Below, piece by piece: positions 10,144-20,512 of a stretch of 64,000 nt of DNA (position 1 is its first letter; the number at the start of each line of letters is the position of its first letter). The notes under the pieces were generated by a model. The model worked only from the letters and a program-made list of their open reading frames with translations, was not told the DNA's origin and made no database searches. A program made the position numbers and the translations under genes. Source of the DNA: Argyresthia goedartella (taxonomy: Eukaryota; Arthropoda; Insecta; Lepidoptera; Argyresthiidae); NCBI GenBank assembly GCA_949825045.1, contig OX463836.1:10309829-10373828 (forward strand). Reading direction: 5' to 3'.

Positions 10144-11452
10144 CATAGTCAGGTCATAAGTTCTGTCACATGTGCAATATGAAATAATTTAGACATGTTT
10201 ATTATTTATGTAAACATTTATATAGCAAAATGAGCTTAATAAAACATAGATTCTTATGGTAATAAAATTTATTCAAAATGACCCCCGCTATTTTGAATAC
10301 AGGCCTTTATTCTGCGCGGCCAGTCGTCTATCGCAGCACGAACGAGGTTCGTGTCAATATCGGCGGCTGCCTTAATCAAGGATGCCTTGAGTGACTCCAA
10401 ATCAGGATGAGGCTTTGAGCAGGCCTTTTCCTCCAAGTGTTGCCATATCTTGTAATTTAACGGACTCAAATCTGGACTGGAGGAGGGCCAGTCTTCGTGC
10501 CGGATGAAGTCGATTTCACGCGCCGCCAGCCAGTCTTGTGTGCTTTTCGCTCTATGAGCTGGCGCAGAATCTTTTTGGAATACCCAGTGCCTGTTATTAA
10601 ACATGGTATGAGAAACAGGTTCCACAAGGTTCTTGAGGACTGTATTTTGATACACAACTGCATTCGTTTTTACGCCTTTCTCACAAAAATGTACCTCAGT
10701 TAAGCCCCAATAAGAGACTGCCAACCAAACCATGAGCGAGGATGGAAAATGACCTCGTTGGATACGCGGAATACGGTTGCTCGCTTCTTCACTGCTGTGT
10801 GCGTCCACCTTATCATTTTGTTGTTCTCTGTTGCTCTCTTCCACGGTGAAAACTTTTTCATCCGAAAAAAGAATTTCCTGATGCTTTTTTCCCGCGTATC
10901 GCTTCAACAAAGCGCGGCATCTCTTCAGTCTCAGGTCCATTAAACGAGCGTCTAAACCATGTCCTGTTTTTCTTCGATATGCCCTAAGCCCTAAGTCTTC
11001 ATTTAACACCCTTTTCACCGTAGTCCTGCTTAACCCCATCTGAAGGGCCAACAGTTTCTGCTTACGTATGGGATTTCTTTGAATTCGCGCCTTCACAGCT
11101 TTTATCACTGTTGGAGTCCTAACAGAGCGAGGGCGACCACTTCTTGACCTGTCATCTACACTACAGTCTTCATTGTATCGTTTTATGGTACGATAAACGA
11201 ATCTTTTGGTTATATTCAAATTTTTCAGTAAGTCGGAAATCTGAATTAGCGCTTAACCGCAACGATGCAACGCGATAACTGCGACACGGTCTTCTTTAAG
11301 TGTCCACTCCATATTTAAAAATGAGGAAAATTCTAAAAATGACACATTTTTATTTTCATGAAAAATTCGAAATTCGAATTCAATAAACTTTTTTGTGGCC
11401 AGCGTTCTAAATTCAAAAGTTTTTGTGTGACAGAACTTATGACCTGACTGTG
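10144..11452 (-). mobile_element. mariner/maT-type (DD37D) DNA transposon
   Basis: A 1,309-bp element. Its 27-bp terminal inverted repeats differ at one base (agtcaggtcataagttctgt shared) and are flanked by TA on both sides (10142-10143, 11453-11454), the Tc1/mariner target duplication. One minus-strand transposase gene fills it. Length and ends are complete, so the insertion is structurally intact even though its gene is not. Confidence 0.9.
10269..11312 (-). pseudogene. mariner-type transposase, inactivated
   Basis: Start ATG at 11312 (MEWTLKEDRV), an in-frame TAA at 11253-11255, then an open frame of 316 codons from 11219. An N-terminal helix-turn-helix region with SGRPRSVRT precedes the catalytic core. 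The acidic residues are Asp120 (ILFSDEKVF) and Asp217 (VFQKDSAPAHRA), counted in the 316-codon frame. The third catalytic position, 37 residues later, is Asn255 in PDLSPLNYKIW, where the family has Asp. A single GAT-to-AAT change (codon at 10455-10457) explains this. The protein would cut and paste the element in the nucleus if active; the stop and the Asn make activity very unlikely. Confidence 0.88.
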
Positions 11453-12240
11453 TATACTTATACATATTTTATTGAAATTCATATTTCTTCTCCGTTTTTT
11501 TTTCTAAATTATGCACCCATATATACCTGTTGCGGAAAGGTTTTTGAATGGGGTAGGGGTCAAGTCACCCACATATAAAGACACGCGCCATAAAGTCGTC
11601 ACGACATCCGCGAGGGCCCCCCCGATGACTCGCCCGCGAGGGTCCCCCGATGACCTGTCCTAGGAGTGGACAGAGGCGCTTCCTCAGGAAGAGTTCCGAT
11701 GATCTGACCCTGACTCCCCACGCCCCCGAATGGGCGCGTGAGAAGATTACCTGACTGAATCGTCACGACATCACTCCCCTCCCGCGCCGAAGGACACCTA
11801 TCATACATACATAGAGTTAGTTATGCGCTATGCCTAAGCATTATGGTGTTTTATCTACACACGCAAACGTATCATAAACCCTCTTTGCTGCGTCCAAAAA
11901 CCACACGTTACGACCAGCATAATGATAAACTTCTTGGTAAAAACTCATTTCTTATCAGAATATCAATACATTATGACCATAATGTACCAAAATTTGTCAA
12001 ATTATTACATTCAAATTTCGAACGCCGACGCCCACCTGCGTGCCGCCCCTAGTTTGTCTGTGAAGTTGGTACTACAGAACAAGCTAAACAACTGCAGAGC
12101 ATCAATGCCACAATGCCGGTCGAACATGCGGTTCCTGAACACATCAAAGAGCTTATGATATGTGTTTGTCTACAAACTAGTGTTAAACTACTATAATATA
12201 CCTATATACAATACAATAAATTACATATTATTTTATATGT
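11453..12240. other. Repeat-rich spacer with GC-rich direct repeats
   Basis: Between 11590 and 11790 a GC-rich stretch repeats gcgaggg plus ccccgatgac and gtcgtcacgacatc. The rest is AT-rich. No host exon is recognised except the unassigned open stretch at 11995-12170. Confidence 0.4.
11995..12170 (-). other. Unassigned open stretch, possible exon remnant
   Basis: The minus strand reads without stop through about 48 codons, including KLFDVFRNRMFDRHCGIDAL and TDKLGAARRWAS. It is preceded by ataag, which could serve as a splice acceptor, and ends at a TGA. The composition looks protein-like but I do not recognise the family. It could be a decayed exon of a host gene or a transposon. Confidence 0.25.
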
Positions 12241-12617
12241 ATGTCACCGTAAGATAGTCAAAACCGTTAGTTGGTCAACTATCGACAGATAGTAAACCAG
12301 ACCAACATAGGGTTTAGAATTTACGTATCTTGTTCTTACATGTCAACCTAACACGAAGACTATTCGGGGGCTTCGCTGCGCTCGCCCCCTCTAGTCTTCA
12401 CCTAAGCTACCGCAGTGTTTGCCCTGGTATTTCGTTTGCAATTCAAGTTTAAACCAGTTTACTATTTAACGGTTTTAACCGTTAGTTTTCATCAACTAAC
12501 GCGTCATACAGTACCTAAGCAGAACGCTTCAGTTTACGATCTGTCGATAGTTGACCAACTATCGAGAGAAAAACGTTAGTTTATCAACTAACGGTTTTAA
12601 CAATCTTACGGTGACAT
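12241..12617. mobile_element. 377-bp MITE carrying the shared core (copy 2)
   Basis: Perfect ends atgtcaccgtaagat (12241-12255) and their mirror (12603-12617). The match continues inward as aaaaccgttagttg on both sides, and a second inverted pair (gttggtcaactatcgacag) lies inside. The centre 12332-12425 is the module also found in copies 1 and 3. Confidence 0.75.
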
Positions 12618-13029
12618 TTATACAATATAACCTTTAAATGTAGAATGTTGCAGAATTGGTGGCTACACGTGGGTGAAGTTGTGCCTCTGACACATCGTAT
12701 GGGAAACTATGAACCGAACAATCCGATAATTATTATGTTGAGACCTTATTGAGGGTGGTAAATAAAAGTAATAAATCAATAATAATTAAGTTTATTTTGG
12801 ACCTAAATCTAAATAAATATTATATATATATTCACACAAAGGTAGGCCGAGAGATCACAAAAATAATCCTCAGCCGATAAATTAAATTAGGTTCAATAGG
12901 GTAATATAAAGTTAGCTCTGTATAAATTAATAAAGAAAATCTATGCAACAAACAAAATATATTTCATTTAAATCGTTCCGTAACTAATATTATGGTGGCT
13001 CTGCCCTGGGCATGACGCTCACAGGCCCA
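12618..13029. other. Spacer
   Basis: It contains a short stretch (gtgcctctgacacatcgtat) resembling one near 42250, probably a common repeat, plus AT-rich DNA. No gene is seen. Confidence 0.35.
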
Positions 13030-13134
13030 ACGCAGACAGAAGACGGCGTAAGACCTAAGGGTACTTTTGATCTTCGCCGCGTTCTGTTTGCGAACGTGGC
13101 GTACCTTACGCCTTACGCCGTCTTCTGTCTGCGT
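13030..13134. mobile_element. Inverted-repeat element with perfect 23-bp arms
   Basis: 13030-13052 and 13112-13134 are exact reverse complements (arm begins acgcagacagaagacggcg) around 59 bases. It is a likely MITE or fold-back. GC-rich DNA follows to about 13220. Confidence 0.65.
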
Positions 13135-14088
13135 AGCGCCACAGAAAAGGCGAGAGGAGATGAAAAGGCGGCGACGTGGCGCGGATACGGTGCAGGCGAT
13201 GTTCTATCGCCAACAGGAACGGCGAGGATTAGGCAAAGATATTACTATACAGGCTGATTTTGTTGAAAAAGTACGATTCCTCTTTAAGAGAAGGAGATGC
13301 GTAGGTTCACTCAGCGACATAATTATATGGATAAGCACCTGCGCTTTCTCAATTAAGTAGGTCTACTTAGGTCATCAGGCGAACTCTACAGAGTCATAAG
13401 CACGACTAAGCACGAGTTTTCTCAATTAGGTGTGTAAGTCGAGATGTGCCTACTTATATAATTAGATTTTATTTGGAGATTAGATTCTGTGTAGAGAGCA
13501 GGTTAAAATTATAATGGAAGTGACTTAATATTTTACTCAGTTTGTGCACATTATGTGACAAATCCATGATTATTAAATCCTGTTCTCTACTAAGCTATGT
13601 TACCATCCAGTAGTGGATTGGTCAGCATTTACTGCTGACCTATGACCAACCATCAATAAACAATAATGCAGTTCACGTGATAAATGCTGATCCATACATT
13701 AAATTACGCATCTCATAATTACTTTAAAATAATAACATAGGTATATAATTGCACTCACAAATTTTGAATCAGGCAGACATAGGTTTAACCAACAGAACTA
13801 TTACCATATCGAAGCAGATACATTATATAAATCAGACTTTCCACTCATCTACTTTATATTCGTCATACCGAGCAGTTACATATAAATATGTATATATATT
13901 TTCGTATTTTATTCTATTTCCTTGAAAACCAAGCTTGGCAAAATTAAATAAATATTTAATTTAAACATAATTTAATTCAAAACCCATATTGGCGCCAATG
14001 TCAAAGCATTGCATCAACATATCGAATACCATTTGGTAATACTTAAAGAAAGATTTGATTTAGAAAAAACCTTACTCAATATAATAGT
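13135..14088. other. AT-rich downstream region of the 726-aa gene
   Basis: No further genes. A short fold-back (ggtcagca / tgctgacc, near 13620-13640) is visible. On the minus strand, AATAAA at 13908-13913 is a plausible poly(A) signal about 180 bases after the stop codon. Confidence 0.4.
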
Positions 14089-16269
14089 CTAAATCAAATT
14101 CAGAGAGCTTGTTGCTGTACTCAACACCGACTGTAACCGGCGAACCCGACACTTCCCGTAGTATTCATCGATCTCCTTTATCCACTCCATAGCCACTAAG
14201 GCCCGAAACTCATCGTTCACCGAATTCAAAGTCATTGATTTGTATCTATCAACAATTGCCTGCACCAACCCATACGGCCTTAACCAACGGCGCACAAAAT
14301 CGAACACATATTTACATTCAGATACGTCTGTCACGTCACTGGAAGGTAACAGTCGCCAATATTTTGCTGGATCATCAATTTTTGCAAGCATTTCACTGAC
14401 AGCGTTCAAACCCTCGGCAGATAAAAGATACTGCCGCATTATTTGCGTCTCATCTGGCCCGAGTAACCATCCCGCGTGCTTAGCCAATGCCCTGTGGTCT
14501 GTCTCAAGCATAATACTCAAAACCATATATACAGTTGTGATGTTTTCTCTCACTTTCATCCCTACAATATCGACATCATCAGGAGTGAATTTCAACCACT
14601 TGAAAATGCAGTCTGCGTCTTCAATAGTGGCGTTTTCGATCAATCTTCGATCGTAAATATCGTGGATCAAGTCTTTCTTTATAAGTCGCTCTTTAAATGA
14701 CCGGAGTTGTTTATCTTCTAGACCCCAGTCGAGGAGTTTGCTGAAGTCTTTCTTGTGAGATAGTTGGGACAGGAGCTCTACACAGAAACAATCATCATTG
14801 AATAGATCTGATTTGAGAGCTGAGACTTGTTCTTCAGTATCACAAAGTAGTTGAGCTAAGGTCTTGACTTGGTTGTAGCTATTTCTTTCTGATCTTGCAT
14901 CTATTGATAGAAACTTCTTGAATAATTCTGTGTTCAGCAGATCTCTTGGATTGGTTATTTCAAGTCCCAGCTGTCTGACAGACTTCAAGCAAGCAGTAAC
15001 AAGGTGCTCTCTCGATGTCGCATATAGTTCGAAGATTATCAATCCCAATACTTGCTTTTGAAGCTCAACATTGTTATGTTTTATAAAATGAATAAGTGAC
15101 TCAAAATCTCCTTGTAACAGAACTATTTTTGGTATCAAAGTCAAAGTTAGATCATGATCTTCTTTCAGTGAATCTGGAGTGGTTAGCCATATAGACTGGA
15201 CAACAGATATTATATCGTAATACTCAAATTCCAGCTCTTTACAAATCTCAGCAATTTCTGTAAACAGTGAACGCAGCATTTCAACACTTAGTTTGTTGAG
15301 GCCGTCATTGTAGAACTTAATACAGTGCTCCCTGTGAGTCCAGCATCGGAGCAGAATCAGAAATATCTGAATGAAATGACGCTCTAAAACAATATCCCAA
15401 TTTTCCCGTGATAGATTTTTGTAGAAAAACATTAGTTTTTCTGCACAACAGAAGTTTTCACTCACAGCTTCTAATGCAAGATGTAATATTTCAGTTTGAA
15501 AGTCTTTTTTTGAATTGTTTAGTAAATTCTCCTCTTTATTATATTCTTCTTTAGTAAGTGCATAGAAGCACTCCAAAGCATCAGTTCGTAACGTCCATTG
15601 TGTTACATATTTCAGCATACTCCCGGTATAGTCTGTTTCGTGTAGCCTCATTTGCTCTGACCAATAGTTATTAACTTCAATCATTCCTGTGACATATGCA
15701 TTAATATTGGCCATATTATTCAATGAAACTTGCATGTAATACTTTGAAACAACAGCCCTTTTAGGTCTATTTGTGACGACTGGTCTCTTGGCACTCTCCA
15801 TTATATGTATTACATCCTCTTCTGAGATACAGTGATGTCCCAAAAAGCTGTATCTGAAGCGCACTTCCAAACATGACAACTTCATAATATGCAGAATTGT
15901 ACTTTTCATATTTATTGTATTGTTCTGCGCCCATATGATATTTTCAAGGCAGTATCGTATGTGTTTCTTCCAAGCCTTTGTTAACCCACTAGAAATGTCT
16001 TCAATATATATCACCAAGTCATTATTTAAACCGATGACAGCAGCCAGGATTTTAACTTTCAACCGAAATGGGTAATCATACTGCCAAAGTTTCTGTTGTA
16101 TTTTCCGGGCAACTTTTTTTACTTTACTATTATACTGATTCATGTGGTTATCGAAACAGGAGTTGCAGACATAACCTTTGTTCAACAACAGCATTGGGAG
16201 AGGAGAAACCCGCCATATGTGCCGTTGCACCTTTCTGAACACCAGAGAATATAATGTTGGTGGACCCAT
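14089..16269 (-). CDS. Uncharacterised 726-aa protein, intronless coding region
   Basis: A single uninterrupted frame with low GC and non-repetitive codon use, unlike the transposon genes around it. The start at 16269 is supported by a splice acceptor 11-12 bases upstream (minus strand aacatttcag then gggaatgaaag before ATG) and by the lack of an in-frame alternative. The N-terminus has one CxxC pair (VCNSCFDNHMNQ, residues about 34-45), which may be half of a metal site. The rest is predominantly helical-looking, Leu/Glu/Lys-rich and without transmembrane segments, ending near MEWIKEIDEYYGKCRVRRLQ. I do not recognise the family and see no enzyme motif. Host-gene status is inferred from the intact length, the 5'-UTR intron and the poly(A) signal; a decayed or domesticated transposon origin is not excluded. 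Confidence 0.75.
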   Translation of the reverse strand: MGPPTLYSLVFRKVQRHIWRVSPLPMLLLNKGYVCNSCFDNHMNQYNSKVKKVARKIQQKLWQYDYPFRLKVKILAAVIGLNNDLVIYIEDISSGLTKAWKKHIRYCLENIIWAQNNTINMKSTILHIMKLSCLEVRFRYSFLGHHCISEEDVIHIMESAKRPVVTNRPKRAVVSKYYMQVSLNNMANINAYVTGMIEVNNYWSEQMRLHETDYTGSMLKYVTQWTLRTDALECFYALTKEEYNKEENLLNNSKKDFQTEILHLALEAVSENFCCAEKLMFFYKNLSRENWDIVLERHFIQIFLILLRCWTHREHCIKFYNDGLNKLSVEMLRSLFTEIAEICKELEFEYYDIISVVQSIWLTTPDSLKEDHDLTLTLIPKIVLLQGDFESLIHFIKHNNVELQKQVLGLIIFELYATSREHLVTACLKSVRQLGLEITNPRDLLNTELFKKFLSIDARSERNSYNQVKTLAQLLCDTEEQVSALKSDLFNDDCFCVELLSQLSHKKDFSKLLDWGLEDKQLRSFKERLIKKDLIHDIYDRRLIENATIEDADCIFKWLKFTPDDVDIVGMKVRENITTVYMVLSIMLETDHRALAKHAGWLLGPDETQIMRQYLLSAEGLNAVSEMLAKIDDPAKYWRLLPSSDVTDVSECKYVFDFVRRWLRPYGLVQAIVDRYKSMTLNSVNDEFRALVAMEWIKEIDEYYGKCRVRRLQSVLSTATSSLNLI

Positions 16270-16280
16270 CTTTCATTCCC

Positions 16281-17465
16281 CTGAAATGTTATAAATTGTT
16301 TGTTAAATTTGTACTGTCCTCAATTTGGGAAAGGCAAGGGTTGGAGTGTAGATAAGGGGGCGCCAAGGGAAAAAGACATAAAGTTTTTATATTAGCTTCT
16401 GGGCAGTGGGCTCCATTTTTATTACCCCCACTGTGCAACAGGATTGGGGACGATTCACTGACAGGGCTTTTGGGAGTGCAGATTATTGCCCTATTATTCA
16501 TTCATTAGCTAGCCTGTTCCTTCATGTGCATTTTCACAAATGATAGTATGAGATTGAAGTAATGTATATTTTTTTCTTTAGCCCATCTCCGGGATGATTC
16601 ACTGCCTAGGGGCCAAACTGCCTCCGGGCAGGCGCAAGGTGCATGCTTCTTTTTTTTTCCCGCTCCGGGATGACACGCTTACCAGGTGTATCTAACAAAA
16701 ATACCTATTAGATTCTTGACTTGAAGAATCTCAGATCCTTTGAGTTTAATTGGGGCAGATACAAGTGTTATCAATATTTTATATTGTATGTCCGTTTGTA
16801 GCTTGCCAGGGGACAATGTTTGCAAGGTGGCTATGGATAAGTATTACCTATGGCGTTAACCATACCCCAAAATCAATAGCTAGATGTCACTATATTTTAG
16901 TTGAGTACCTACTTATAAACACTAGCAGGAACATAGAATAAGTCTAAACATTAACCTGTGACTTGTTTCTTGTCGTGAATACTGCTGTAGTTTGTAGGAA
17001 TCCAGGGAAATCACTATTCATTGCATCTCAAAATAGGCATATAAAAACTTACCTTTTGGAGAAAACCACGGTTGCTGTGAATTCTTGTGGAAGACTGTGG
17101 TTTAGTTTTCCATTTATTTTGGTTTGATTTGTTTGTTTCTTTCGTTTCTATTCTATTCTATTTTTGTGAATGGCAGTTGGTTGCCTATCGACAAATTCTG
17201 CCAGTGTCAGGTGTAAGGCTTGACATGAATGATTAGACAAGCCAAGGAATTAACAGACTACTCTGATGTAAATATGTAATACTTTGTGAGTATTCTTTGT
17301 AGGATGTTAGTACACAGACATCTGAAACAAACACAAATAACTTGTTAGTACCTAACTATGCCTGCAAAAGACAAACAAAAAATATATAATAATAAATGAA
17401 TATATATTAGAGTAAATAATATATAAATAACTTAATAATAGGAAATAAACTACAATTTTATACTA
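16281..17465. other. 5'-UTR intron and upstream spacer
   Basis: Contains a diverged direct repeat (ctccgggatga near 16595 and 16668) and AT-rich DNA. No coding sequence is seen on the plus strand. Confidence 0.35.
17053..17160 (-). other. Probable 5'-UTR exon of the 726-aa gene
   Basis: The minus strand shows a strong donor (aaaag then gtaagt, intron starting at 17052), and the acceptor at 16281-16282 opens the coding exon. This gives a 772-bp intron. The exon's 5' limit, and therefore the promoter, cannot be fixed from sequence alone. Confidence 0.45.
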
Positions 17466-18790
17466 TTTACACGGATAAACTTCATCATAATTTCAATGAG
17501 TTCCGGTTCACGGAAAAGGTAAGCCAAGAAGCAACGAAAATTAGAAGTGAGAGGGATTTTAAATTTGGAAGTGAATTCATACAGATTGGGGGAAGGGGGC
17601 AAAGGGTTATTGAGGCAAGAAAAAAAGATGTGCTCCAGATAGCTGTCCTCCAGGCCGCAGTCGCATAGCGAGCTGTCCAGGATCCTGATTTAGTGCAAAA
17701 ACACTGGCATGCAACAGTGGTCAATGCGAAACTTGCACAACACAGATATTATGTTACGAGGGACTTTTTTGTAGAGGAAGAACCAAGGTTTGGATGGAAT
17801 TCTCAGTAGAATATTGGCGTAAGTGAGACCCTTAAGTGAACTAGATTGTTTCCACAAAGAATTCCAAGATGTTCGAAGATGCTCTTTGGAGAGGTGTAGT
17901 AGATCATAGGGTTGATGCGAGTATTGGGACTTGTCAACATCCCCCGTGACAGCATTTTCTGCAAGTTGATCTGCAATCTCGTTATGTTTGATCCCAGAGT
18001 GACCGGGAATCCAAACTAAGTGAATAATTTTGTTTTTTTGACTACATTTCCAAATTAGGTCTTTAATTTTTAAAACTATGTTACTTTTTAATTTCGATAT
18101 AAATTGATTTTGATAAATGGCCTGAATACTACTTTGTGATTCTGAGAATATGACCGCACAATCAATGGAGTGGGACTCTATGAAGGAGCAAGCCTCCAGG
18201 ATACCCACACATTCTCCCGTGAATACCGAAGACTCAGGGGGACACTTGAGCTGGATATGAATATTTGAATTTTGAAAATAAATTCCAACACCCGTCGCGC
18301 TAGTAGGCGACATTTTGGAGGCGTCGGTGAAAAACTTGTGCCAGCCATTCCATCTTTCTGCTACAACATCGTTAAAGGTAGAGTTAGCAGCAGGAGAGTT
18401 TTTGGTGATGCCAATATTTAAAAATATGTGCACCCTAGAAACCAGAACATCATAGTTTACAAGGAAGATTGGAGATTTGGTAGTCTTGACAACTTCATCT
18501 GATAGGTTATGGGCTTTTTTAAAGCTTTTTACTATCGGAGGACAGCTTTTGAATTTCCAGTATAAGCACCTGGGATTGTCTATAAAGGAGTTAAGTTCGG
18601 AAAGAATGGGTAGAAGAGGATGAGTGGAGAAAGAAGAGGCTCGATAGAAGAAACGGTCAGCGAGGTATTGTCGTCTTAACGCTAAGGGGGGATCACAGCA
18701 CTCCACTTGTAGGGCGATAAGCGAATATATATGCGTCATCACCACAGAAACTCCCCCGCAGACATATATTGGAATCCTGACCACTCCACG
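17466..18790 (-). pseudogene. I-type LINE, RNase H domain and 3' end
   Basis: The minus strand carries a 364-codon frame with the RNase H order KFFTDASK (first Asp), GECVGILEACSF (Glu), IFSESQSSIQAI, WIPGHSGIKHNEIADQLAE (last Asp). The third position has Glu in SESQS where SDSQS is usual. The frame shifts near 17700, and the tail then shows a CGLEDSYLEHIFFSC block typical of I/Jockey-group C-termini. No RT domain is present upstream, so it is a 5'-truncated insertion. RNase H in a LINE points to the I group or a near relative. Confidence 0.75.
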
Positions 18791-19599
18791 ACCACGATGA
18801 TGTGAACTTATATTTTAGGTCATGTCTTTGAAGTGAAGGCTATCAACATCACAGAGAAAGTAATCAATAATAATCAGTTTAAGAGAAAGGACTACCATAG
18901 AAAAAACAATAACTTTACAATCGTCACAACGGGGTCACCATGCTGCTACCAACATAACAAATATAAAAAAACATGGCTACCAACCCAACCCAACGAGAAT
19001 GACTATAGATGTTCTCCTCCCTTCATATAAAATATCGATATCGACAATCGAGTACTTCCTACTTCTAAAGCTAGATCTATTAGATTTACCTATCATTCAT
19101 AAACCGATCCTTGAACTTTTAATGATTTTTATACTTAAACAACAACAGCTACAAGGCCCCGTTTAGAATTGCGCAAAATGAAATGGCCACTATTACAAGT
19201 TTTATTTCTAAAATTAGAATGCATATGCGTATGCATTTCTAGTGTGTTGGAAACATTGTTGCCTCGATTGACCGCTTTATTGATATGCAATTAAGAAAGC
19301 GCTGCCAGTTGTATGCCTCAATATTTTTTCTGGCATCACCGTACAATAATTGAAGTTCATAGACTAGTTCCTTAAGAGACATCACCTTTCGCTCTTCCTT
19401 ACAGAGCTGCGCTTTCTGCTAGTAAATTAAATTAATGAAATTGTGACATGTCGGGCGGGGGTCAGCGGATACCTGTTGAGAACATACACGTTTTTAATTC
19501 CCACTTGCCAGGAAAATAGACGTTTATTTTATCTTCTTGGGGGGGGGTCTGGCTCAATAAATAAAACCTTATAAACAACATACAAAAGGTAATTTGTAC
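18791..19599. other. Spacer without genes
   Basis: AT-rich. It holds a near-palindrome (agaatgcatatgcgtatgca, 19207 on) and the first copy of a 40-base direct repeat (19407-19450, gctgcgctttctgctagtaa...). The second copy is at 20330-20373. Confidence 0.4.
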
Positions 19600-19690
19600 G
19601 CACTGGGGATCGAACCACGATCAACCGCATGAAAATCTGGCGATGAACCGCTCGGCCATCCACCTTGCTGTTAATAACGGCGAATATTAC
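19600..19690 (-). mobile_element. tRNA-like SINE head (Ser/Leu type) or tRNA pseudogene
   Basis: The minus strand reads ggatggccgagcggttcatc (A box) and gtggttcgatcccc (B box), about 45 bases apart, as in class II tRNAs. Stem pairing is poor and an AT-rich tail follows, so a SINE is likelier than a gene. Confidence 0.5.
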
Positions 19691-19814
19691 ATATACGTTC
19701 TTTAGTTCGGCAATGAAAGCATTGAGATTGTGGTTGTGCCGGCCCGTACGCCCACCACAGATATGCGGAAATATCTCATCACGTACTATGTTTTATGCAC
19801 GTCATTAATAACAT

Positions 19815-20030
19815 GTACTATCGAACCATCTGAATCATGACCCACCATAAGCTTATTTTGCTAAACCCCTTAAATGCAAGTAGGTCGAAATTCGCTTGAA
19901 GGTTTATTTCCTTGGTAACGAACTTGTTATCATTTGATTAGACACTGACATTTTGATAGATCTTACAAGTTTGAAAGTTTCAAACGAATTATCAGGCAAG
20001 TGGGTCATGATTCAGTTGGTTCGATTGTAC
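19815..20030. mobile_element. 216-bp MITE
   Basis: Inverted ends of about 30 bases with few mismatches (gtactatcgaaccatctgaa at left, mirror ending in ggttcgattgtac at right). No reading frame. Confidence 0.65.
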
Positions 20031-20405
20031 CAACCTAGTATATAAGCTAGGATTGTATTCCAACCAATAGACAAGACTTACATGTAGTGACAAGCCTTTT
20101 ATTACGTCTCCCGTCGGTTGCCACTCTGTCGGCAAAGTGGTGAAGACTGAAATTACAATTTAGTGATGAAAAATATTAGGAGCGACATCTACATTGTTAC
20201 CAATGAATTATTTTTCGATGTAGGTACGGTGCTTTGTATGGCGATGGACACTCTTCTTTATATTATTTATTACTCTATGCTATTACAATAACAAAGTTTT
20301 ATTTCTAATATGCGTATGTTAACTGATAGCTGCGCTTTCTGCTAATAAATTAAATTAATGAAATTTTGAAATATTTTTACTACCAAACTTAAAATAGCCT
20401 GTCTA

Positions 20406-20454
20406 CGCAATTAATGAGCACGGCGGCGTTACTTTGTTGTGCTCATTAATTGCG
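20406..20454. repeat. Perfect 16-bp inverted repeat
   Basis: cgcaattaatgagcac (20406-20421) is exactly mirrored at 20439-20454 with a 17-base spacer. It lies between the MITE and the P-like remnant and may be an old terminal repeat. Confidence 0.6.
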
Positions 20455-20512
20455 CGATTTTATTGGTATTGGAATTCAGCTCCTCTCCAATAGTTGTAGT
20501 TTTTTTTTTGCA

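Noticed and set aside
13012..13360. Overlapping plus-strand frames of 81 and 97 codons
   Set aside because: They are created by the GC-rich inverted-repeat element at 13030-13134 and its flank, not by a gene.
19614..19680. Ser/Leu-type tRNA gene on the minus strand
   Set aside because: The A and B boxes are good but stem pairing is poor and an AT-rich tail is attached; SINE head or pseudogene is likelier.
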